A stretch of DNA of 64,000 nt from Pseudomonas sp. SL4(2022). GTDB taxonomy: Bacteria; Pseudomonadota; Gammaproteobacteria; Pseudomonadales; Pseudomonadaceae. Location: contig NZ_CP113060.1 in the NCBI RefSeq assembly GCF_026625725.1, positions 310,001 to 374,000 of the forward strand, given 5' to 3'. This document shows, piece after piece, positions 54,468 through 64,000 of the stretch. A program made the position numbers and the translations under genes. The notes below the pieces were generated by a model. That model was not told the DNA's origin, searched no databases, and was given only the letters and a program-made list of their open reading frames with translations. How positions within the stretch are numbered: position 1 is the first letter of the stretch; the number at the start of each line of letters is the position of its first letter.

Positions 54468-55820
54468 CTACAGGCGACCCAAATCGTTTACCAGGGCCAG
54501 TAACATCACCCCGACAACCAAGCTGATGCCGATCTGCATCCCCCAACCCTGTATCCGTTCCGACAGCGGACGACCACGCACCCACTCGATCAGATAAAAA
54601 AGCAGATGCCCCCCATCCAGCACGGGGATAGGCAACAAATTAAGAACCCCCAGACTAATGCTTAAGTAGGCGAGAAACTTAAGAAAATCACTCAAGCCCG
54701 ACTCAGCAGAAGCGCCCGCCACTTTAGCAATGGTTATCGGCCCGCTCAAGTTTTTTACCGAGAGCTCACCAAACAGCATTTTCTTCAGCGAGTTGAGGGT
54801 CAGAATGCTCATAGCCCAAGTGTTTTTAGCGCCTTCAGCGATGGCCTCCAGAGGACCGTAGCTGACTTCGCGCAGCATCTCAGGCGGCCATTCGCCACCT
54901 GCCACACCAGCACCTAGATAACCGCTAAGGGCTTCGCCTTCACCGCGCGCCGCAAGGGTCAGCGGCACGTCCAGTTGCTGACCTTGACGCTCCACCTGCA
55001 AGCTAATTTTTTTACCCGGCAAGCCACGAACCTGATCCACCAGCTGCTGCCAATCAGCCAAAGGCTGACCATCAAGCGCCAGCAGACGATCATTTACCTG
55101 CAAACCCGCCGCAAATGCCGGGCCTTCCGGGTCCAGCTGCGCCAACACCGGCTGTAAAACCGGACGCCAGGGACGAATTCCCAGGGAAGCGATAGGGTCT
55201 GGCTCGTCGGCACCGCGAAGCCAGTTATCCAGCATGATCTGCCGCGGCGTATCGGCTGACGAACCCGGCTCGCGCACAGCGAGATCCAGGCGACCACTTT
55301 CACCCAAGCGACTGACCAGTTGCAGGTTCACCGCAGCCCAACCCGTAGTAGGCTCGCCGTTAACCGCCACAATCTCCTGCCCGGCCCGCAAACCAGCAAC
55401 CTCAGCAAGACTGCCCGCCTCGACCGCACCAATAACGGGGCGCACCTGCTGGCTACCCAGCATCGCCACAAGCCAGAAGAACAGCAGTGCAAGAAGGAAG
55501 TTTGCCACCGGACCAGCTGCCACAATGGCAATACGCTGCTGCACGGACTTACGATTGAACGACTGATCGAGCAACGCCGGCGGCACATCGCCTTCGCGCT
55601 CATCGAGCATTTTCACGTAGCCACCCAGCGGGATGGCGGCCACGACAAATTCAGTACCTTGGCGGTCATGCCAGCGCAGCAGCGGGCTGCCAAAACCGAC
55701 AGAAAACCGCAGCACCTTGACGCCACAGCGGCGGGCTACCCAGAAGTGTCCATACTCGTGGATGGTTACCAGCACACCCAGTGCAACCAGGGTACCGACC
55801 AGCATATAAAGCGCACTCAT
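54468..55820 (-). CDS. rseP: Site-2 zinc metalloprotease RseP (MucP)
   Basis: RseP cleaves anti-sigma factors such as MucA/RseA within the membrane, releasing the envelope-stress sigma factor. The 450-residue protein has the catalytic HEYGH (His21, Glu22, His25) in the first transmembrane helix, two periplasmic PDZ domains (centred on residues about 150 and 250) and the third metal ligand in LNLLPIPVLDGGHLLFYLI (about residue 397). The ATG at 55820 was chosen over a TTG one codon earlier. It is placed between dxr and bamA. Confidence 0.96.
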   Translation of the reverse strand: MSALYMLVGTLVALGVLVTIHEYGHFWVARRCGVKVLRFSVGFGSPLLRWHDRQGTEFVVAAIPLGGYVKMLDEREGDVPPALLDQSFNRKSVQQRIAIVAAGPVANFLLALLFFWLVAMLGSQQVRPVIGAVEAGSLAEVAGLRAGQEIVAVNGEPTTGWAAVNLQLVSRLGESGRLDLAVREPGSSADTPRQIMLDNWLRGADEPDPIASLGIRPWRPVLQPVLAQLDPEGPAFAAGLQVNDRLLALDGQPLADWQQLVDQVRGLPGKKISLQVERQGQQLDVPLTLAARGEGEALSGYLGAGVAGGEWPPEMLREVSYGPLEAIAEGAKNTWAMSILTLNSLKKMLFGELSVKNLSGPITIAKVAGASAESGLSDFLKFLAYLSISLGVLNLLPIPVLDGGHLLFYLIEWVRGRPLSERIQGWGMQIGISLVVGVMLLALVNDLGRL

Positions 55821-55841
55821 CAAACTTCTCCGCGTCGACGA

Positions 55842-57017
55842 TCAGCGCCGACTCAGCCATTGTTCGGCCAGATGACGAGCCCGACCATCAGCGACCAGCA
55901 CCGTATCCAGGCTCTCAACCGCCAGGGCGGGCTCAGCGTGCAGAACATCTTCGATGATACGCGCGATCTCAGGAAAGCGGATGCGTCGCTCAAGAAACGC
56001 CGCAACGGCCACTTCGTTGACCGCATTGAGCATAGCCGGCGCAGTGCCACCGACCTGAGCAGCCTCACGCGCCAGACGCAGACAAGGGAAGCGCTGCTCG
56101 TCCGGAGCCTGGAAGTCCAACCGAGCAATAGCAAACAGATCCAACGGCGCGACGCCGGAGTCGATACGTTCCGGCCAAGCCAGAGCGTGACTGATGGGGG
56201 TTCGCATGTCCGGATTGCCCAGCTGAGCCAGCACCGAACCGTCAACATAGTCGACCAACGAGTGAATCACGCTCTGCGGATGCACCACCACCTCAACCAG
56301 GTCAGGAGTGGCATCAAACAACCAGCAAGCCTCGATCAGCTCCAGGCCTTTGTTCATCATGCTCGCCGAATCCACCGAGATCTTGCGCCCCATCGACCAG
56401 TTGGGATGCGCGCACGCCTGCTCAGGCGTGACAGCATGCAGCTGCTCCAGCGGCATCTCACGAAACGGCCCACCCGAGGCGGTCAGCAGAATACGCCGCA
56501 CACCCACCTGCTGCAGGCCGCGAGCGTAGTCACCCGGCAGACACTGGAAAATCGCATTGTGTTCACTGTCGATCGGCAGCAGAACTGCACCGCTCCGCCT
56601 GACGGCTTGCATAAACAGTGCGCCCGACATCACCAGCGCTTCTTTGTTGGCCAGTAGCACCTTCTTGCCGGCCTCGACCGCAGCCAGGGTCGGCGGCAGG
56701 CCGGCGGCACCAACAATGGCGGCCATCACCGCATCCACCTCAGGATGCGCTGCCACTTTACAGAGCCCCTCGGGACCATGCAGCACGTGAGTGGCCAAAC
56801 CGGCCGCGCGCAAACACTCCTGAAGCTGGCGAGCTTGCAGAGCCTGCGGCACTACAGCAAAGCGCGGACGGTAAATCATGCACAACGCTTCCAGCTCTGC
56901 CAGACGGCTAAAGCCGGACAACGCGAATACTTGATAGCGCTCTGGATGGCGAGCGATCACATCGAGAGTGCTCAGACCGATCGAACCGGTAGCCCCCAGG
57001 ACGGTTATCTGCTGCAT
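55842..57017 (-). CDS. dxr: 1-deoxy-D-xylulose 5-phosphate reductoisomerase Dxr (IspC)
   Basis: Dxr converts deoxyxylulose phosphate to methylerythritol phosphate with NADPH, the committed step of the non-mevalonate pathway. The 391-residue protein has the NADPH-binding [16 protein letters not shown] (about residues 5-20), [15 protein letters not shown], the metal-binding [14 protein letters not shown] (about 147-160) and TASGGPF. The start at 57017 places the nucleotide motif at the N-terminus as expected. It begins five bases after the cdsA stop. Confidence 0.96.
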   Translation of the reverse strand: MQQITVLGATGSIGLSTLDVIARHPERYQVFALSGFSRLAELEALCMIYRPRFAVVPQALQARQLQECLRAAGLATHVLHGPEGLCKVAAHPEVDAVMAAIVGAAGLPPTLAAVEAGKKVLLANKEALVMSGALFMQAVRRSGAVLLPIDSEHNAIFQCLPGDYARGLQQVGVRRILLTASGGPFREMPLEQLHAVTPEQACAHPNWSMGRKISVDSASMMNKGLELIEACWLFDATPDLVEVVVHPQSVIHSLVDYVDGSVLAQLGNPDMRTPISHALAWPERIDSGVAPLDLFAIARLDFQAPDEQRFPCLRLAREAAQVGGTAPAMLNAVNEVAVAAFLERRIRFPEIARIIEDVLHAEPALAVESLDTVLVADGRARHLAEQWLSRR

Positions 57018-57022
57018 CGCAC

Positions 57023-57838
57023 TCACCGTATGCCCCACCCTGACAACCACAAGAGAGCTGCAAAAACCGGAATAGCAGCAGTCAGACTATCGATACGGTC
57101 TAACACGCCACCATGCCCTGGCAGCAGATTACTACTGTCCTTGATGCCCGATTGGCGCTTGAACATGCTCTCAGTCAGATCACCCACAACCGAGATCAAC
57201 ACCACGACCGCTGTACCGAGTGCCCCCAACAGCAGACTGCTAAAGGACCACTCGCGGCCAATGGCGACACCGATACAGATCAGCAGCGTAGTCAGCAGGC
57301 CACCGAAGACACCCTCCCAGCTCTTGCCGGGACTAACCTGCGGCGCCAGCTTGCGCTTGCCGAAACGGCGACCTGCAAAATAGGCACCGATATCAGCCCC
57401 CCAGACCAGCACCATCACCGCCAAGATCAGCCAATTGGCCTCTGGCCACTGCTTGAGCAGCACCAGCCCTTGCCAGGCGGGCAACAGAATCAGCAGACCG
57501 ATCAGCAACCTGACCGGCGCGGCAACCCAGTACTGGCTGCTGCCGGGATAACCCAGCACCAGAAACGTAGCAATCACCCACCAAACCACCCCGATCAACA
57601 ACAACCAGGGCGCTAGCTGCGGCAACAGATACAAGCCGAACAGCAAGGCCGCAACCAGTACGGCATAAGCCACACGCTGCACCTGCGCGGCAAAACCGGC
57701 CAGGCGCGCCCATTCCCAGCCCCCCAGACTGACCACCGCACCGATAAACAGCGCAAACCAGGCACCATCCAGCAGGAAAAAGCCGCCCAGCGCAAACGGC
57801 AGAAGCACCAGAGCCGTGATAATTCGTTGCTTGAGCAT
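57023..57838 (-). CDS. cdsA: Phosphatidate cytidylyltransferase CdsA
   Basis: CdsA makes CDP-diacylglycerol, the precursor of all membrane phospholipids. This 271-residue integral membrane protein has about eight hydrophobic helices and the family signature [20 protein letters not shown] (about residues 230-249) with the metal-binding Asp in GVLDRIDSL. It overlaps the uppS stop by one base and precedes dxr by five bases. Confidence 0.96.
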   Translation of the reverse strand: MLKQRIITALVLLPFALGGFFLLDGAWFALFIGAVVSLGGWEWARLAGFAAQVQRVAYAVLVAALLFGLYLLPQLAPWLLLIGVVWWVIATFLVLGYPGSSQYWVAAPVRLLIGLLILLPAWQGLVLLKQWPEANWLILAVMVLVWGADIGAYFAGRRFGKRKLAPQVSPGKSWEGVFGGLLTTLLICIGVAIGREWSFSSLLLGALGTAVVVLISVVGDLTESMFKRQSGIKDSSNLLPGHGGVLDRIDSLTAAIPVFAALLWLSGWGIR

Positions 57839-58593
57839 CAGGTACGCGCCTCAGCTGCAACCTGCTCGCTGGTTTTCCCAAAGCGACGCTGGCGGCTAGC
57901 GAAATCGGCCAAGGCTTTGCGCATGGCGTCGTGTTTGAAGTCCGGCCAGTAGAGGTCGGAGAAATACAACTCGGTATACGCCAGCTGCCAAAGCAGGAAA
58001 TTGCTGACGCGATGCTCACCACCGGTGCGGATACACAAATCCGGTAATGGCAGATCACCGGTCACCAGGCAACTTTGCAGCAATTCCGGGGTGATATCTT
58101 CGGCGCGCAGATGACCACCTTGAACTTCACGCGCCAGCCGCTGCGCAGCCTGCGCGATATCCCACTGACCGCCATAGTTGGCGGCCACCTGCAGGACAAA
58201 ACGTCTGTCGCCAGCAGTTTGCGCTTCTGCATCGCGCATGGCCGCTTGCAGCTCGGGGTGAAAACGTGAACGGTCGCCAATAATGCGCAAACTGATGTCA
58301 TTGGCATCGAGCTTTTTCGCCTCGCGCCGCAGCGCACTGAGAAACAACTCCATCAGCGCACTGACTTCTTCGGCCGGGCGCTGCCAGTTTTCACTGGAGA
58401 AGGCGAACAGGGTCAATACCTCGACCCCGGCCTCAGCACACACCTCGATCACCGCACGAACGGCATCGACGCCAGCCTTGTGGCCAGCAACACCAGGCAG
58501 CAGACGCTTCTTCGCCCAGCGGTTATTGCCGTCCATGATGATTGCCACATGCCGTGGCACGGCAATCCGATTACCGTCGTTGGTTTTGTCCAT
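57838..58593 (-). CDS. uppS: Undecaprenyl diphosphate synthase UppS
   Basis: UppS (cis-prenyltransferase) condenses isopentenyl units onto farnesyl diphosphate to give the C55 carrier for peptidoglycan and O-antigen. The 251-residue protein has the catalytic Asp in IIMDGNNRWAKKR (about residue 21), the region LTLFAFSSENWQRP and the C-terminal DLCIRTGGEHRVSNFLLWQ. The product is the lipid carrier that the DUF368 protein at 29219 would recycle. It lies 16 bases after frr. Confidence 0.96.
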   Translation of the reverse strand: MDKTNDGNRIAVPRHVAIIMDGNNRWAKKRLLPGVAGHKAGVDAVRAVIEVCAEAGVEVLTLFAFSSENWQRPAEEVSALMELFLSALRREAKKLDANDISLRIIGDRSRFHPELQAAMRDAEAQTAGDRRFVLQVAANYGGQWDIAQAAQRLAREVQGGHLRAEDITPELLQSCLVTGDLPLPDLCIRTGGEHRVSNFLLWQLAYTELYFSDLYWPDFKHDAMRKALADFASRQRRFGKTSEQVAAEART

Positions 58594-58609
58594 GGCGATA
58601 ATCTGACCG

Positions 58610-59167
58610 TTAAACGGCCATCAGATCCGCTTCTTTCTGCTTCACCGCCACTTCGATTTCCGCCACGAACTTGTCGGTCAGCTTCTGGATGTCATCAGCA
58701 GCACGACGCTCCTCGTCTTCGCTGATTTCCTTCTCTTTGACCAGATCTTTCAGCTGGCTCAAGGCATCGCGACGGATATTGCGCACCGCAACACGACCAT
58801 CCTCAGCTGCATCACGCGCTTGCTTGGTGAAGCCCTTACGGGTTTCTTCGGTCAGCGCCGGCATGGAGATCAGCAACAGCTCACCCAGGTTGGTCGGGTT
58901 GAAGCCCAGACCGGAACTCTGGATCGCCTTGTCGACCGCTGCCAGCATGTTGCGCTCAAACGCTACAACCTGCAGGGTACGGGCATCCTTGACGGTGACG
59001 TTAGCCACTTGATTCAAGGGGGTGTCGGAGCCGTAGTAAGGCACCATCACGCCGCCGAGGATGCTCGGGTGCGCCTGACCGGTACGGATCCGGCTGAAGG
59101 CATGAACCAACGACTCCAGGCTTTTCTGCATGCGTACCTGGGCGTCTTTCTTGATCTCATTGATCAT
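58610..59167 (-). CDS. frr: Ribosome recycling factor
   Basis: Frr splits post-termination ribosomes together with EF-G. The 185-residue protein consists of the long three-helix domain ([20 protein letters not shown], and [20 protein letters not shown] onward) and the small beta-rich domain ([15 protein letters not shown]). Length is exactly typical. Its start overlaps the pyrH stop by 4 bases (ATGA). Confidence 0.97.
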   Translation of the reverse strand: MINEIKKDAQVRMQKSLESLVHAFSRIRTGQAHPSILGGVMVPYYGSDTPLNQVANVTVKDARTLQVVAFERNMLAAVDKAIQSSGLGFNPTNLGELLLISMPALTEETRKGFTKQARDAAEDGRVAVRNIRRDALSQLKDLVKEKEISEDEERRAADDIQKLTDKFVAEIEVAVKQKEADLMAV

Positions 59168-59907
59168 TGCTTGTCTTCCTCGATCAGAGTGCCTTCAGCG
59201 CCACCGACTACAACGTTCAGCAGGGCACCGGGCTTGTTCATGTTGAAAACGCGCAGCGGCATATTATGGTCGCGGCACAGACAGATCGCTGTCAGATCCA
59301 TCACGCCCAGCTTGCGGTCGAGCACCTCGTCATAGGTCAGGCGATCGAACTTCTCGGCATGCGGATCCTTGAATGGGTCGGCAGTGTACACGCCATCGAC
59401 CTTGGTCGCCTTGAGCACCACATCGGCATCGATCTCGATGGCGCGCAGGCAGGCAGCCGAGTCAGTGGTAAAAAACGGATTACCAGTGCCAGCAGCAAAA
59501 ATCACCACCTCACCGGTTTTCAGATGACGCATGGCCTTGCGGCGATCGTAATGATCAGTCACCCCGACCATGGAAATGGCCGACATAACGATGGCCGGAA
59601 TGTTCGAGCGCTCCAGGGCGTCGCGCATGGCCAGGGCATTCATTACGGTGGCGAGCATACCCATGTGATCGCCGGTCACCCGATCCATGCCCGCAGCACT
59701 CAGGGCCGCACCACGGAACAGGTTGCCACCACCGATCACCAGACCGACCTGCACACCGATACCGACCAACTGGCCGACTTCCAGCGCCATGCGATCAAGC
59801 ACCTTGGGATCGATGCCAAAATCTTCCGACCCCATCAGGGCCTCGCCGCTAAGTTTGAGCAGAATGCGCTTGTAGCGCGGTTGACGACCACCCATCTGCT
59901 GAGCCAT
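59164..59907 (-). CDS. pyrH: UMP kinase PyrH
   Basis: PyrH phosphorylates UMP to UDP and is a bacterial-type hexameric enzyme unrelated to eukaryotic UMP kinases. The 247-residue amino-acid-kinase-fold protein has [13 protein letters not shown] (about residues 14-26), [13 protein letters not shown], the acceptor region [12 protein letters not shown] and VDGVYTADP. It lies 187 bases downstream of tsf, separated by a terminator, and overlaps frr by 4 bases. Confidence 0.97.
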   Translation of the reverse strand: MAQQMGGRQPRYKRILLKLSGEALMGSEDFGIDPKVLDRMALEVGQLVGIGVQVGLVIGGGNLFRGAALSAAGMDRVTGDHMGMLATVMNALAMRDALERSNIPAIVMSAISMVGVTDHYDRRKAMRHLKTGEVVIFAAGTGNPFFTTDSAACLRAIEIDADVVLKATKVDGVYTADPFKDPHAEKFDRLTYDEVLDRKLGVMDLTAICLCRDHNMPLRVFNMNKPGALLNVVVGGAEGTLIEEDKQ

Positions 59908-60041
59908 TGCGAGTCTCTCCTGCGGCGTTTGAATTCTTTACGGGCTTGGACCCGAATTATCGAGCGCTTGGACCGCGCCCCGGACAATTGGTGCGCTTCA
60001 ATAATAGAAGCGAACAGCAACTCCCCGTCCTTATTTGACAA

Positions 60042-60071
60042 AGAGGCTGCGCGCGTCAGCGGGCAGCCTCT
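60042..60071 (-). terminator. Terminator after tsf
   Basis: A perfect 9-bp stem (AGAGGCTGC 60042-60050, GCAGCCTCT 60063-60071) with a 12-base loop lies 24 bases past the tsf stop, followed on the minus strand by TTTG. The short T-tract suggests partial termination before pyrH-frr. Confidence 0.65.
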
Positions 60072-60094
60072 CCTGTCGGCAGTAAAGAACCGTC

Positions 60095-60961
60095 TTACTG
60101 CTTGCTGGCAGCAGCCACTTGCGCAGCAACTTCTTCAGCGAAGTTGTCGACTGGCTTCTCGATGCCTTCGCCCACTTTAAAGTAAGTGAAGGAAACGATT
60201 TCAGCGCCGCCCTGCTTGGCCAGAGCGCCAACAGTCAACTCAGGGTTCTTAACAAACGCCTGCTCAACGAGGCTGGCCTCAGCCAGGAACTTGTTAATAC
60301 GGCCCTTGACCATGTTTTCAACAATGTTTTCCGGCTTGCCTTTGATTTTCTCTTCGTTGAGGCTCAGGAACACGGCTTTCTCGCGCTCGATGGCTTCAGC
60401 GGAAACCTGCGAAGGCAGCAGGAACTCTGGGTTGCTGGCCGCTACGTGCATAGCGATGTCTTTGGCCAGCTCGACGTTGCCGCCTTTGAGCACAACCACA
60501 ACACCGATTTTGTTGCCGTGCAGGTAAGAACCCAGAACGTCGCCTTCGATACGCGCCAGACGACGGATGTTGACGTTCTCGCCACACTTGGCAACCAGGG
60601 CCAGACGGGCTTCTTCCTGAGCAGCGATCAACGGCTCAACTTCGGTCAGTTTGTCAGCGAAGGCTTTCTCAACGCTGGCAGCCACAAAGGCTTTGAAGTC
60701 GTCCTGCAGCGCCAGGAAGTCGGTCTGCGAGTTGACCTCAATGATAACGGCGGTCTTGCCGTCTTCCTTGATGCTGATCGCGCCTTCAGCAGCCACATTG
60801 CCGGCTTTTTTGGCAGCCTTGATCGCGCCGGAAGCACGCATGTCGTCGATGGCTTTTTCGATGTCGCCGCCAGCCTTGGCCAAGGCTTTCTTGCAATCCA
60901 TCATGCCTTCGCCAGTACGCTCACGCAGTTCTTTAACCAACGCTGCAGTAATTTCTGCCAT
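60095..60961 (-). CDS. tsf: Translation elongation factor Ts
   Basis: EF-Ts is the nucleotide exchange factor for EF-Tu. The 288-residue protein has the N-terminal UBA-like domain ([20 protein letters not shown], with [13 protein letters not shown]) and the exchange-active [14 protein letters not shown] (about residues 77-90), whose Asp-Phe inserts into EF-Tu, then two core subdomains. The ATG at 60961 is the family start. It follows rpsB, as in nearly all bacteria, across a 182-base gap containing a terminator-like hairpin. Confidence 0.97.
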   Translation of the reverse strand: MAEITAALVKELRERTGEGMMDCKKALAKAGGDIEKAIDDMRASGAIKAAKKAGNVAAEGAISIKEDGKTAVIIEVNSQTDFLALQDDFKAFVAASVEKAFADKLTEVEPLIAAQEEARLALVAKCGENVNIRRLARIEGDVLGSYLHGNKIGVVVVLKGGNVELAKDIAMHVAASNPEFLLPSQVSAEAIEREKAVFLSLNEEKIKGKPENIVENMVKGRINKFLAEASLVEQAFVKNPELTVGALAKQGGAEIVSFTYFKVGEGIEKPVDNFAEEVAAQVAAASKQ

Positions 60962-61087
60962 TTCAAAATCCTCTGGATAGGTGTTAACCATTCCACCCGC
61001 CAAAAACGGGCGCTCAATTCTTAACGCACTGCCGACAATGACCTGAAACATTTGCAACAGTATGTCGGCGATGGTTTTCAAGGTGGC

Positions 61088-61112
61088 AAAAAGGGGGCCA
61101 AGCCCCCTTTTT
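61088..61112 (-). terminator. Attenuator hairpin between rpsB and tsf
   Basis: The perfect 11-bp stem AAAAAGGGGGC (61088-61098) / GCCCCCTTTTT (61102-61112) with a 3-base loop has a T-tract on either strand. It lies about 30 bases after the rpsB stop and would reduce transcription into tsf. Confidence 0.85.
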
Positions 61113-61143
61113 GCGAACTAAGCAAACGCTATACGCGTTTTAC

Positions 61144-61887
61144 TTAGCCTTCAGCAGCTTCTACAGCCGGCGCTTGCTCGACGAACTCGTCGGTGCCGCC
61201 AGCAGCGTTGCTGCGGCCGCGCACAACGGCGTCAGCCATCGCACCCATGTACAACTGGATGGCGCGAATGGCGTCATCGTTGCCTGGGATGATGTAGTCA
61301 ACGCCTTCCGGGCTGCTGTTGGTATCGACAACGCCGATCACCGGGATGCCCAGCTTGTTGGCTTCGGTGATCGCGATGCGCTCGTGATCAACGTCAATCA
61401 CGAACAGTGCGTCAGGCAGGCCGCCCATATCCTTGATACCACCCAGGCTGCGATCCAGTTTTTCCAGATCACGGGTACGCATCAGGGCTTCTTTCTTGGT
61501 CAGCTTGGTGAAAGTACCGTCCTGAGACTGAGCTTCCAGATCACGCAGACGCTTGATCGATGCGCGGATGGTTTTGTAGTTGGTCAGCATGCCGCCCAAC
61601 CAGCGATGATCGACGTACGGCGAACCGCAACGTGCCGCTTCTTCAGCAACAATTTTGCCGGCGGAGCGCTTGGTGCCAACGAACAGAATCTTGTTCTTGC
61701 CAGCAGCCAGCTTCTCAACGAAAGACAGCGCTTCGTTGAACATTGGCAGGGTTTTTTCGAGGTTGATGATGTGAATCTTGTTGCGCGCACCGAAAATGTA
61801 TTTGCCCATTTTCGGGTTCCAGTAACGGGTCTGGTGGCCGAAGTGCACACCGGCCTTCAGCATATCGCGCATATTGACTTGGGACAT
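61144..61887 (-). CDS. rpsB: 30S ribosomal protein S2
   Basis: S2 is a late-assembling protein of the small ribosomal subunit that recruits S1. The 247-residue protein has the signature [20 protein letters not shown] (about residues 6-25) and [20 protein letters not shown], plus the inserted coiled-coil hairpin around [12 protein letters not shown]. The ATG at 61887 begins [10 protein letters not shown]. It is the first gene of rpsB-tsf, with a -10 element in the long upstream gap. Confidence 0.98.
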   Translation of the reverse strand: MSQVNMRDMLKAGVHFGHQTRYWNPKMGKYIFGARNKIHIINLEKTLPMFNEALSFVEKLAAGKNKILFVGTKRSAGKIVAEEAARCGSPYVDHRWLGGMLTNYKTIRASIKRLRDLEAQSQDGTFTKLTKKEALMRTRDLEKLDRSLGGIKDMGGLPDALFVIDVDHERIAITEANKLGIPVIGVVDTNSSPEGVDYIIPGNDDAIRAIQLYMGAMADAVVRGRSNAAGGTDEFVEQAPAVEAAEG

Positions 61888-62028
61888 GATAGTTCCTTGA
61901 TAAGTCGGGTTAGGCCTCCACGCATCCCGATTTCCAACCCTGCGGACCTGCCGCAAAGCACCCAGGAAACCGTGTCGATACGTGTGTGGGTTTAAGCTTC
62001 CGGGCGTGCTGCCCGTAAAGCGGCGCGT

Positions 62029-62034
62029 TTTATA
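62029..62034 (-). promoter_or_regulatory. Predicted -10 element of rpsB
   Basis: On the minus strand TATAAA (plus 62029-62034) is followed by a GC-rich discriminator (ACGCGCCGC), the pattern of stringently controlled ribosomal-protein promoters. No strong -35 hexamer stands out 17 bases upstream. The predicted start leaves a leader of about 135 bases before rpsB, long enough for an RNA regulatory structure. Confidence 0.5.
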
Positions 62035-62174
62035 CCATAAAAGATAGGCGCAGGCTACACGCACACAGCGCAAACCCTACCGAAACCAGCACAACGGCGT
62101 CACGTGCTGCTTATGGCAGGCGGCTGGTAGCTGTTAAGATAACGCCCTTTCTGTTCGCGCCCGAGAGCCGCACT

Positions 62175-62957
62175 ATGACCGTCACCATCAAAACGCCCGA
62201 CGAAATCGAGAAAATGCGCGTAGCCGGTCGCCTGGCTGCCGAAGTTCTGGAAATGATCGGCGAACACGTCAAGCCCGGAGTAACCACCGAAGAGCTTGAT
62301 CGCATCTGCCATGACTATATCGTCAACGTGCAGCAGGCCATCCCCGCGCCGCTCAACTACAAAGGTTTTCCCAAGTCGATCTGTACCTCGGTCAACCACG
62401 TGGTCTGCCACGGCATCCCGAACGACAAACCACTGAAAGAAGGTGATGTGATCAACATCGACATCACCGTGATCAAAGATGGCTACCACGGCGATACCAG
62501 CAAGATGTTCATGGTTGGCAAGGTACCCGAGTGGGCCGAGCGCCTGGCCAAGATCACCCAAGAATGCATGTATAAGGGTATCGAACTGGTTAAGCCGGGC
62601 ACGCGCCTGGGCGATATCGGCGAAGTGATCCAGAAGCATGCCGAGAAAAACGGTTTCTCCGTGGTCCGCGAATACTGCGGCCATGGCATCGGCGCGGTAT
62701 TCCATGAAGAGCCGCAAGTGCTGCATTACGGCCGCGCCGGCACCGGCATGGAGCTCAAACAAGGCATGACCTTCACCATCGAGCCGATGATCAACCAGGG
62801 TCGCCCGGAAACTCGTACCCTCGGGGACGGCTGGACCGCCATTACCAAGGACCGCAAGCTTTCCGCGCAATGGGAACACACCATCCTAGTGACCGCCGAC
62901 GGCTACGAGATATTCACCCTGCGCAGTGATGACACCATCCCGCGCACATCGGCCTGA
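62175..62957 (+). CDS. map: Methionine aminopeptidase, type I
   Basis: Map removes the initiator methionine from nascent proteins. The 260-residue protein has the five metal ligands of the family in [20 protein letters not shown] (two Asp, about residues 97 and 108), [11 protein letters not shown] (His about 171), FTIEPMI (Glu about 204) and the C-terminal Glu in [11 protein letters not shown], plus the substrate His in [11 protein letters not shown]. It diverges from rpsB, a common arrangement. Confidence 0.97.
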   Translation: MTVTIKTPDEIEKMRVAGRLAAEVLEMIGEHVKPGVTTEELDRICHDYIVNVQQAIPAPLNYKGFPKSICTSVNHVVCHGIPNDKPLKEGDVINIDITVIKDGYHGDTSKMFMVGKVPEWAERLAKITQECMYKGIELVKPGTRLGDIGEVIQKHAEKNGFSVVREYCGHGIGAVFHEEPQVLHYGRAGTGMELKQGMTFTIEPMINQGRPETRTLGDGWTAITKDRKLSAQWEHTILVTADGYEIFTLRSDDTIPRTSA

Positions 62958-63006
62958 CCCTCACGGCACGCTCACCGCGCTTGTTCTAGATAGAAGGAAA
63001 GCAGTC

Positions 63007-64000
63007 ATGCCGCAGGTAGATCCCGAGCTGTTCGACCGCGGCCAGTTCCAGGCGGAGCTGGCTCTCAAGGCCAGCCCCATCGCCGCCTTTAAGAAGGCCA
63101 TCCGCCATGCCCGCGAAGTGCTCGACGGACGCTTCCGGACCGGTCGCGATGTACGCCGCCTGGTGGAAGATCGCGCCTGGTTTGTCGACCAGATCCTGCG
63201 CGAGGCATGGGATCGTCTGCCCTGGAGTGAAGACGCCGACATCGCCTTACTGGCAGTTGGCGGTTATGGTCGCGGCGAACTGCACCCCTACTCGGACATC
63301 GACCTGCTGATCCTGCTGGACAACGCCGACCACGAAACCTTCCGTGAACCGATCGAGCAGTTTCTCACCCTGCTCTGGGACATCGGACTGGAAGTCGGGC
63401 AAAGCGTGCGCAGCGTCGATGAGTGCGCCAGCGAAGCCCGCGCCGACCTGACGGTGATCACCAACCTGATGGAAAGCCGCACCATTGCTGGCCCCGAGCG
63501 TCTGCGCATGCGCATGCAGGCCGTCACCAGCACCGAACAGATGTGGCCGAGCAAGGACTTCTTTCTAGCCAAACACAGCGAGAAACGCGCCCGACACAGC
63601 AAATACAACGACACCGAATACAACCTGGAGCCCAACGTCAAAGGCTCCCCCGGCGGCCTGCGCGACATTCAGACCATCCTCTGGGTCGCGCGCCGGCATT
63701 TCGGCACGCTGAACCTGCACGCCATGGTCGGCCAGGGCTTCCTATTGGAAAGCGAATACGCCCTGCTCGCCTCCAGCCAGGAGTTTCTCTGGAAGGTGCG
63801 CTACGCCCTGCACATGCTCGCCGGCCGCGCCGAAGACCGCCTGCTGTTCGACCACCAGAGCAAGGTGGCGACCCTGCTGGGCTTCGAAGACAGCGACAGC
63901 AAGCGCGCCATTGAACGCTTTATGCAGAAGTACTACCGCGTAGTCATGGCAATCGCTGAACTCAGCGACCTGATAGTGCAGCACTTCGAAGAACAGATTC
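63007..64000 (+). CDS. glnD: Bifunctional uridylyltransferase/uridylyl-removing enzyme GlnD, 3' end outside window
   Basis: GlnD is the nitrogen sensor that uridylylates PII proteins when glutamine is low and deuridylylates them when it is high. The first 331 codons are present and still open at the window edge. The nucleotidyltransferase signature [19 protein letters not shown] (about residues 87-105) and the GlnD-specific [18 protein letters not shown] (about 204-221) are clear. The HD and ACT domains lie outside. It starts 49 bases after map. Confidence 0.96.
   Translation, partial: MPQVDPELFDRGQFQAELALKASPIAAFKKAIRHAREVLDGRFRTGRDVRRLVEDRAWFVDQILREAWDRLPWSEDADIALLAVGGYGRGELHPYSDIDLLILLDNADHETFREPIEQFLTLLWDIGLEVGQSVRSVDECASEARADLTVITNLMESRTIAGPERLRMRMQAVTSTEQMWPSKDFFLAKHSEKRARHSKYNDTEYNLEPNVKGSPGGLRDIQTILWVARRHFGTLNLHAMVGQGFLLESEYALLASSQEFLWKVRYALHMLAGRAEDRLLFDHQSKVATLLGFEDSDSKRAIERFMQKYYRVVMAIAELSDLIVQHFEEQI

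Noticed and set aside
55320..56657. Plus-strand open frame of 445 codons across rseP and dxr
   Set aside because: It is antisense to two essential genes in different frames with no recognisable motif or ribosome binding site.

Overview
The window is a bacterial chromosome segment of a Pseudomonas species other than P. aeruginosa. The evidence is gene content and order. From dgkA and erdR onward it follows the conserved Pseudomonas block recX-recA-pncC-mutS-fdxA-rsmZ-rpoS-nlpD-pcm-surE-truD-ispF ... ispD-ftsB-eno-kdsA-pyrG-tilS-accA-dnaE-rnhB-lpxB-lpxA-fabZ-lpxD-skp-bamA-rseP-dxr-cdsA-uppS-frr-pyrH-tsf-rpsB-map-glnD. The flanking bra operon, rhlG and fpr/finR are also typical of the genus. No rRNA, tRNA, CRISPR array, prophage or intact insertion sequence was seen.

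Layout. 1-1344: the end of a beta-hydroxyacid dehydrogenase gene and two small conserved hypotheticals. 1642-6534: a complete branched-chain amino acid ABC transporter (braCDEFG) with a strong intercistronic terminator after the binding-protein gene. 6713-10060: a pseudouridine-synthase homologue lacking the expected catalytic Asp, a DUF1456 protein, RhlG, TrmO and a VOC-fold protein, followed by a decayed PAS-domain fragment. 10407-15852: fpr with its divergent LysR regulator finR, dgkA, the response regulator erdR, a DMT transporter, a DTW-domain tRNA-modifying enzyme and a secreted small protein. 15931-21201: the most accessory-looking part, with a tiny 41-residue protein, a divergent phosphoketolase, a thoroughly broken beta-CASP metallo-hydrolase pseudogene and a LOG-family protein.

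21386-28197: DNA repair and stress (recX, recA with a LexA box, pncC, mutS, fdxA, the Gac/Rsm small RNA rsmZ with its GacA box, rpoS). 28303-33124: nlpD (frameshifted at a C6 run), a DUF368 lipid-carrier translocase inserted beside pcm, then surE, truD and ispF. 33214-36223: glutathione-dependent formaldehyde detoxification (fghA, adhC) with divergent gfnR. 36220-47325: ispD-ftsB-eno-kdsA-pyrG, tilS-accA and dnaE. 47429-61887: a nearly continuous minus-strand run for lipid A, outer-membrane assembly, isoprenoid, phospholipid and translation functions. 62175-64000: map and the start of glnD.

Functionally this is a core housekeeping region. I did not find a new multi-gene system. The items most worth a second look are the nlpD homopolymer frameshift, the Asp-to-Gln pseudouridine-synthase homologue, the multiply inactivated beta-CASP gene, the PAS remnant, the 41-residue gene upstream of the phosphoketolase, and several structured intergenic sequences.
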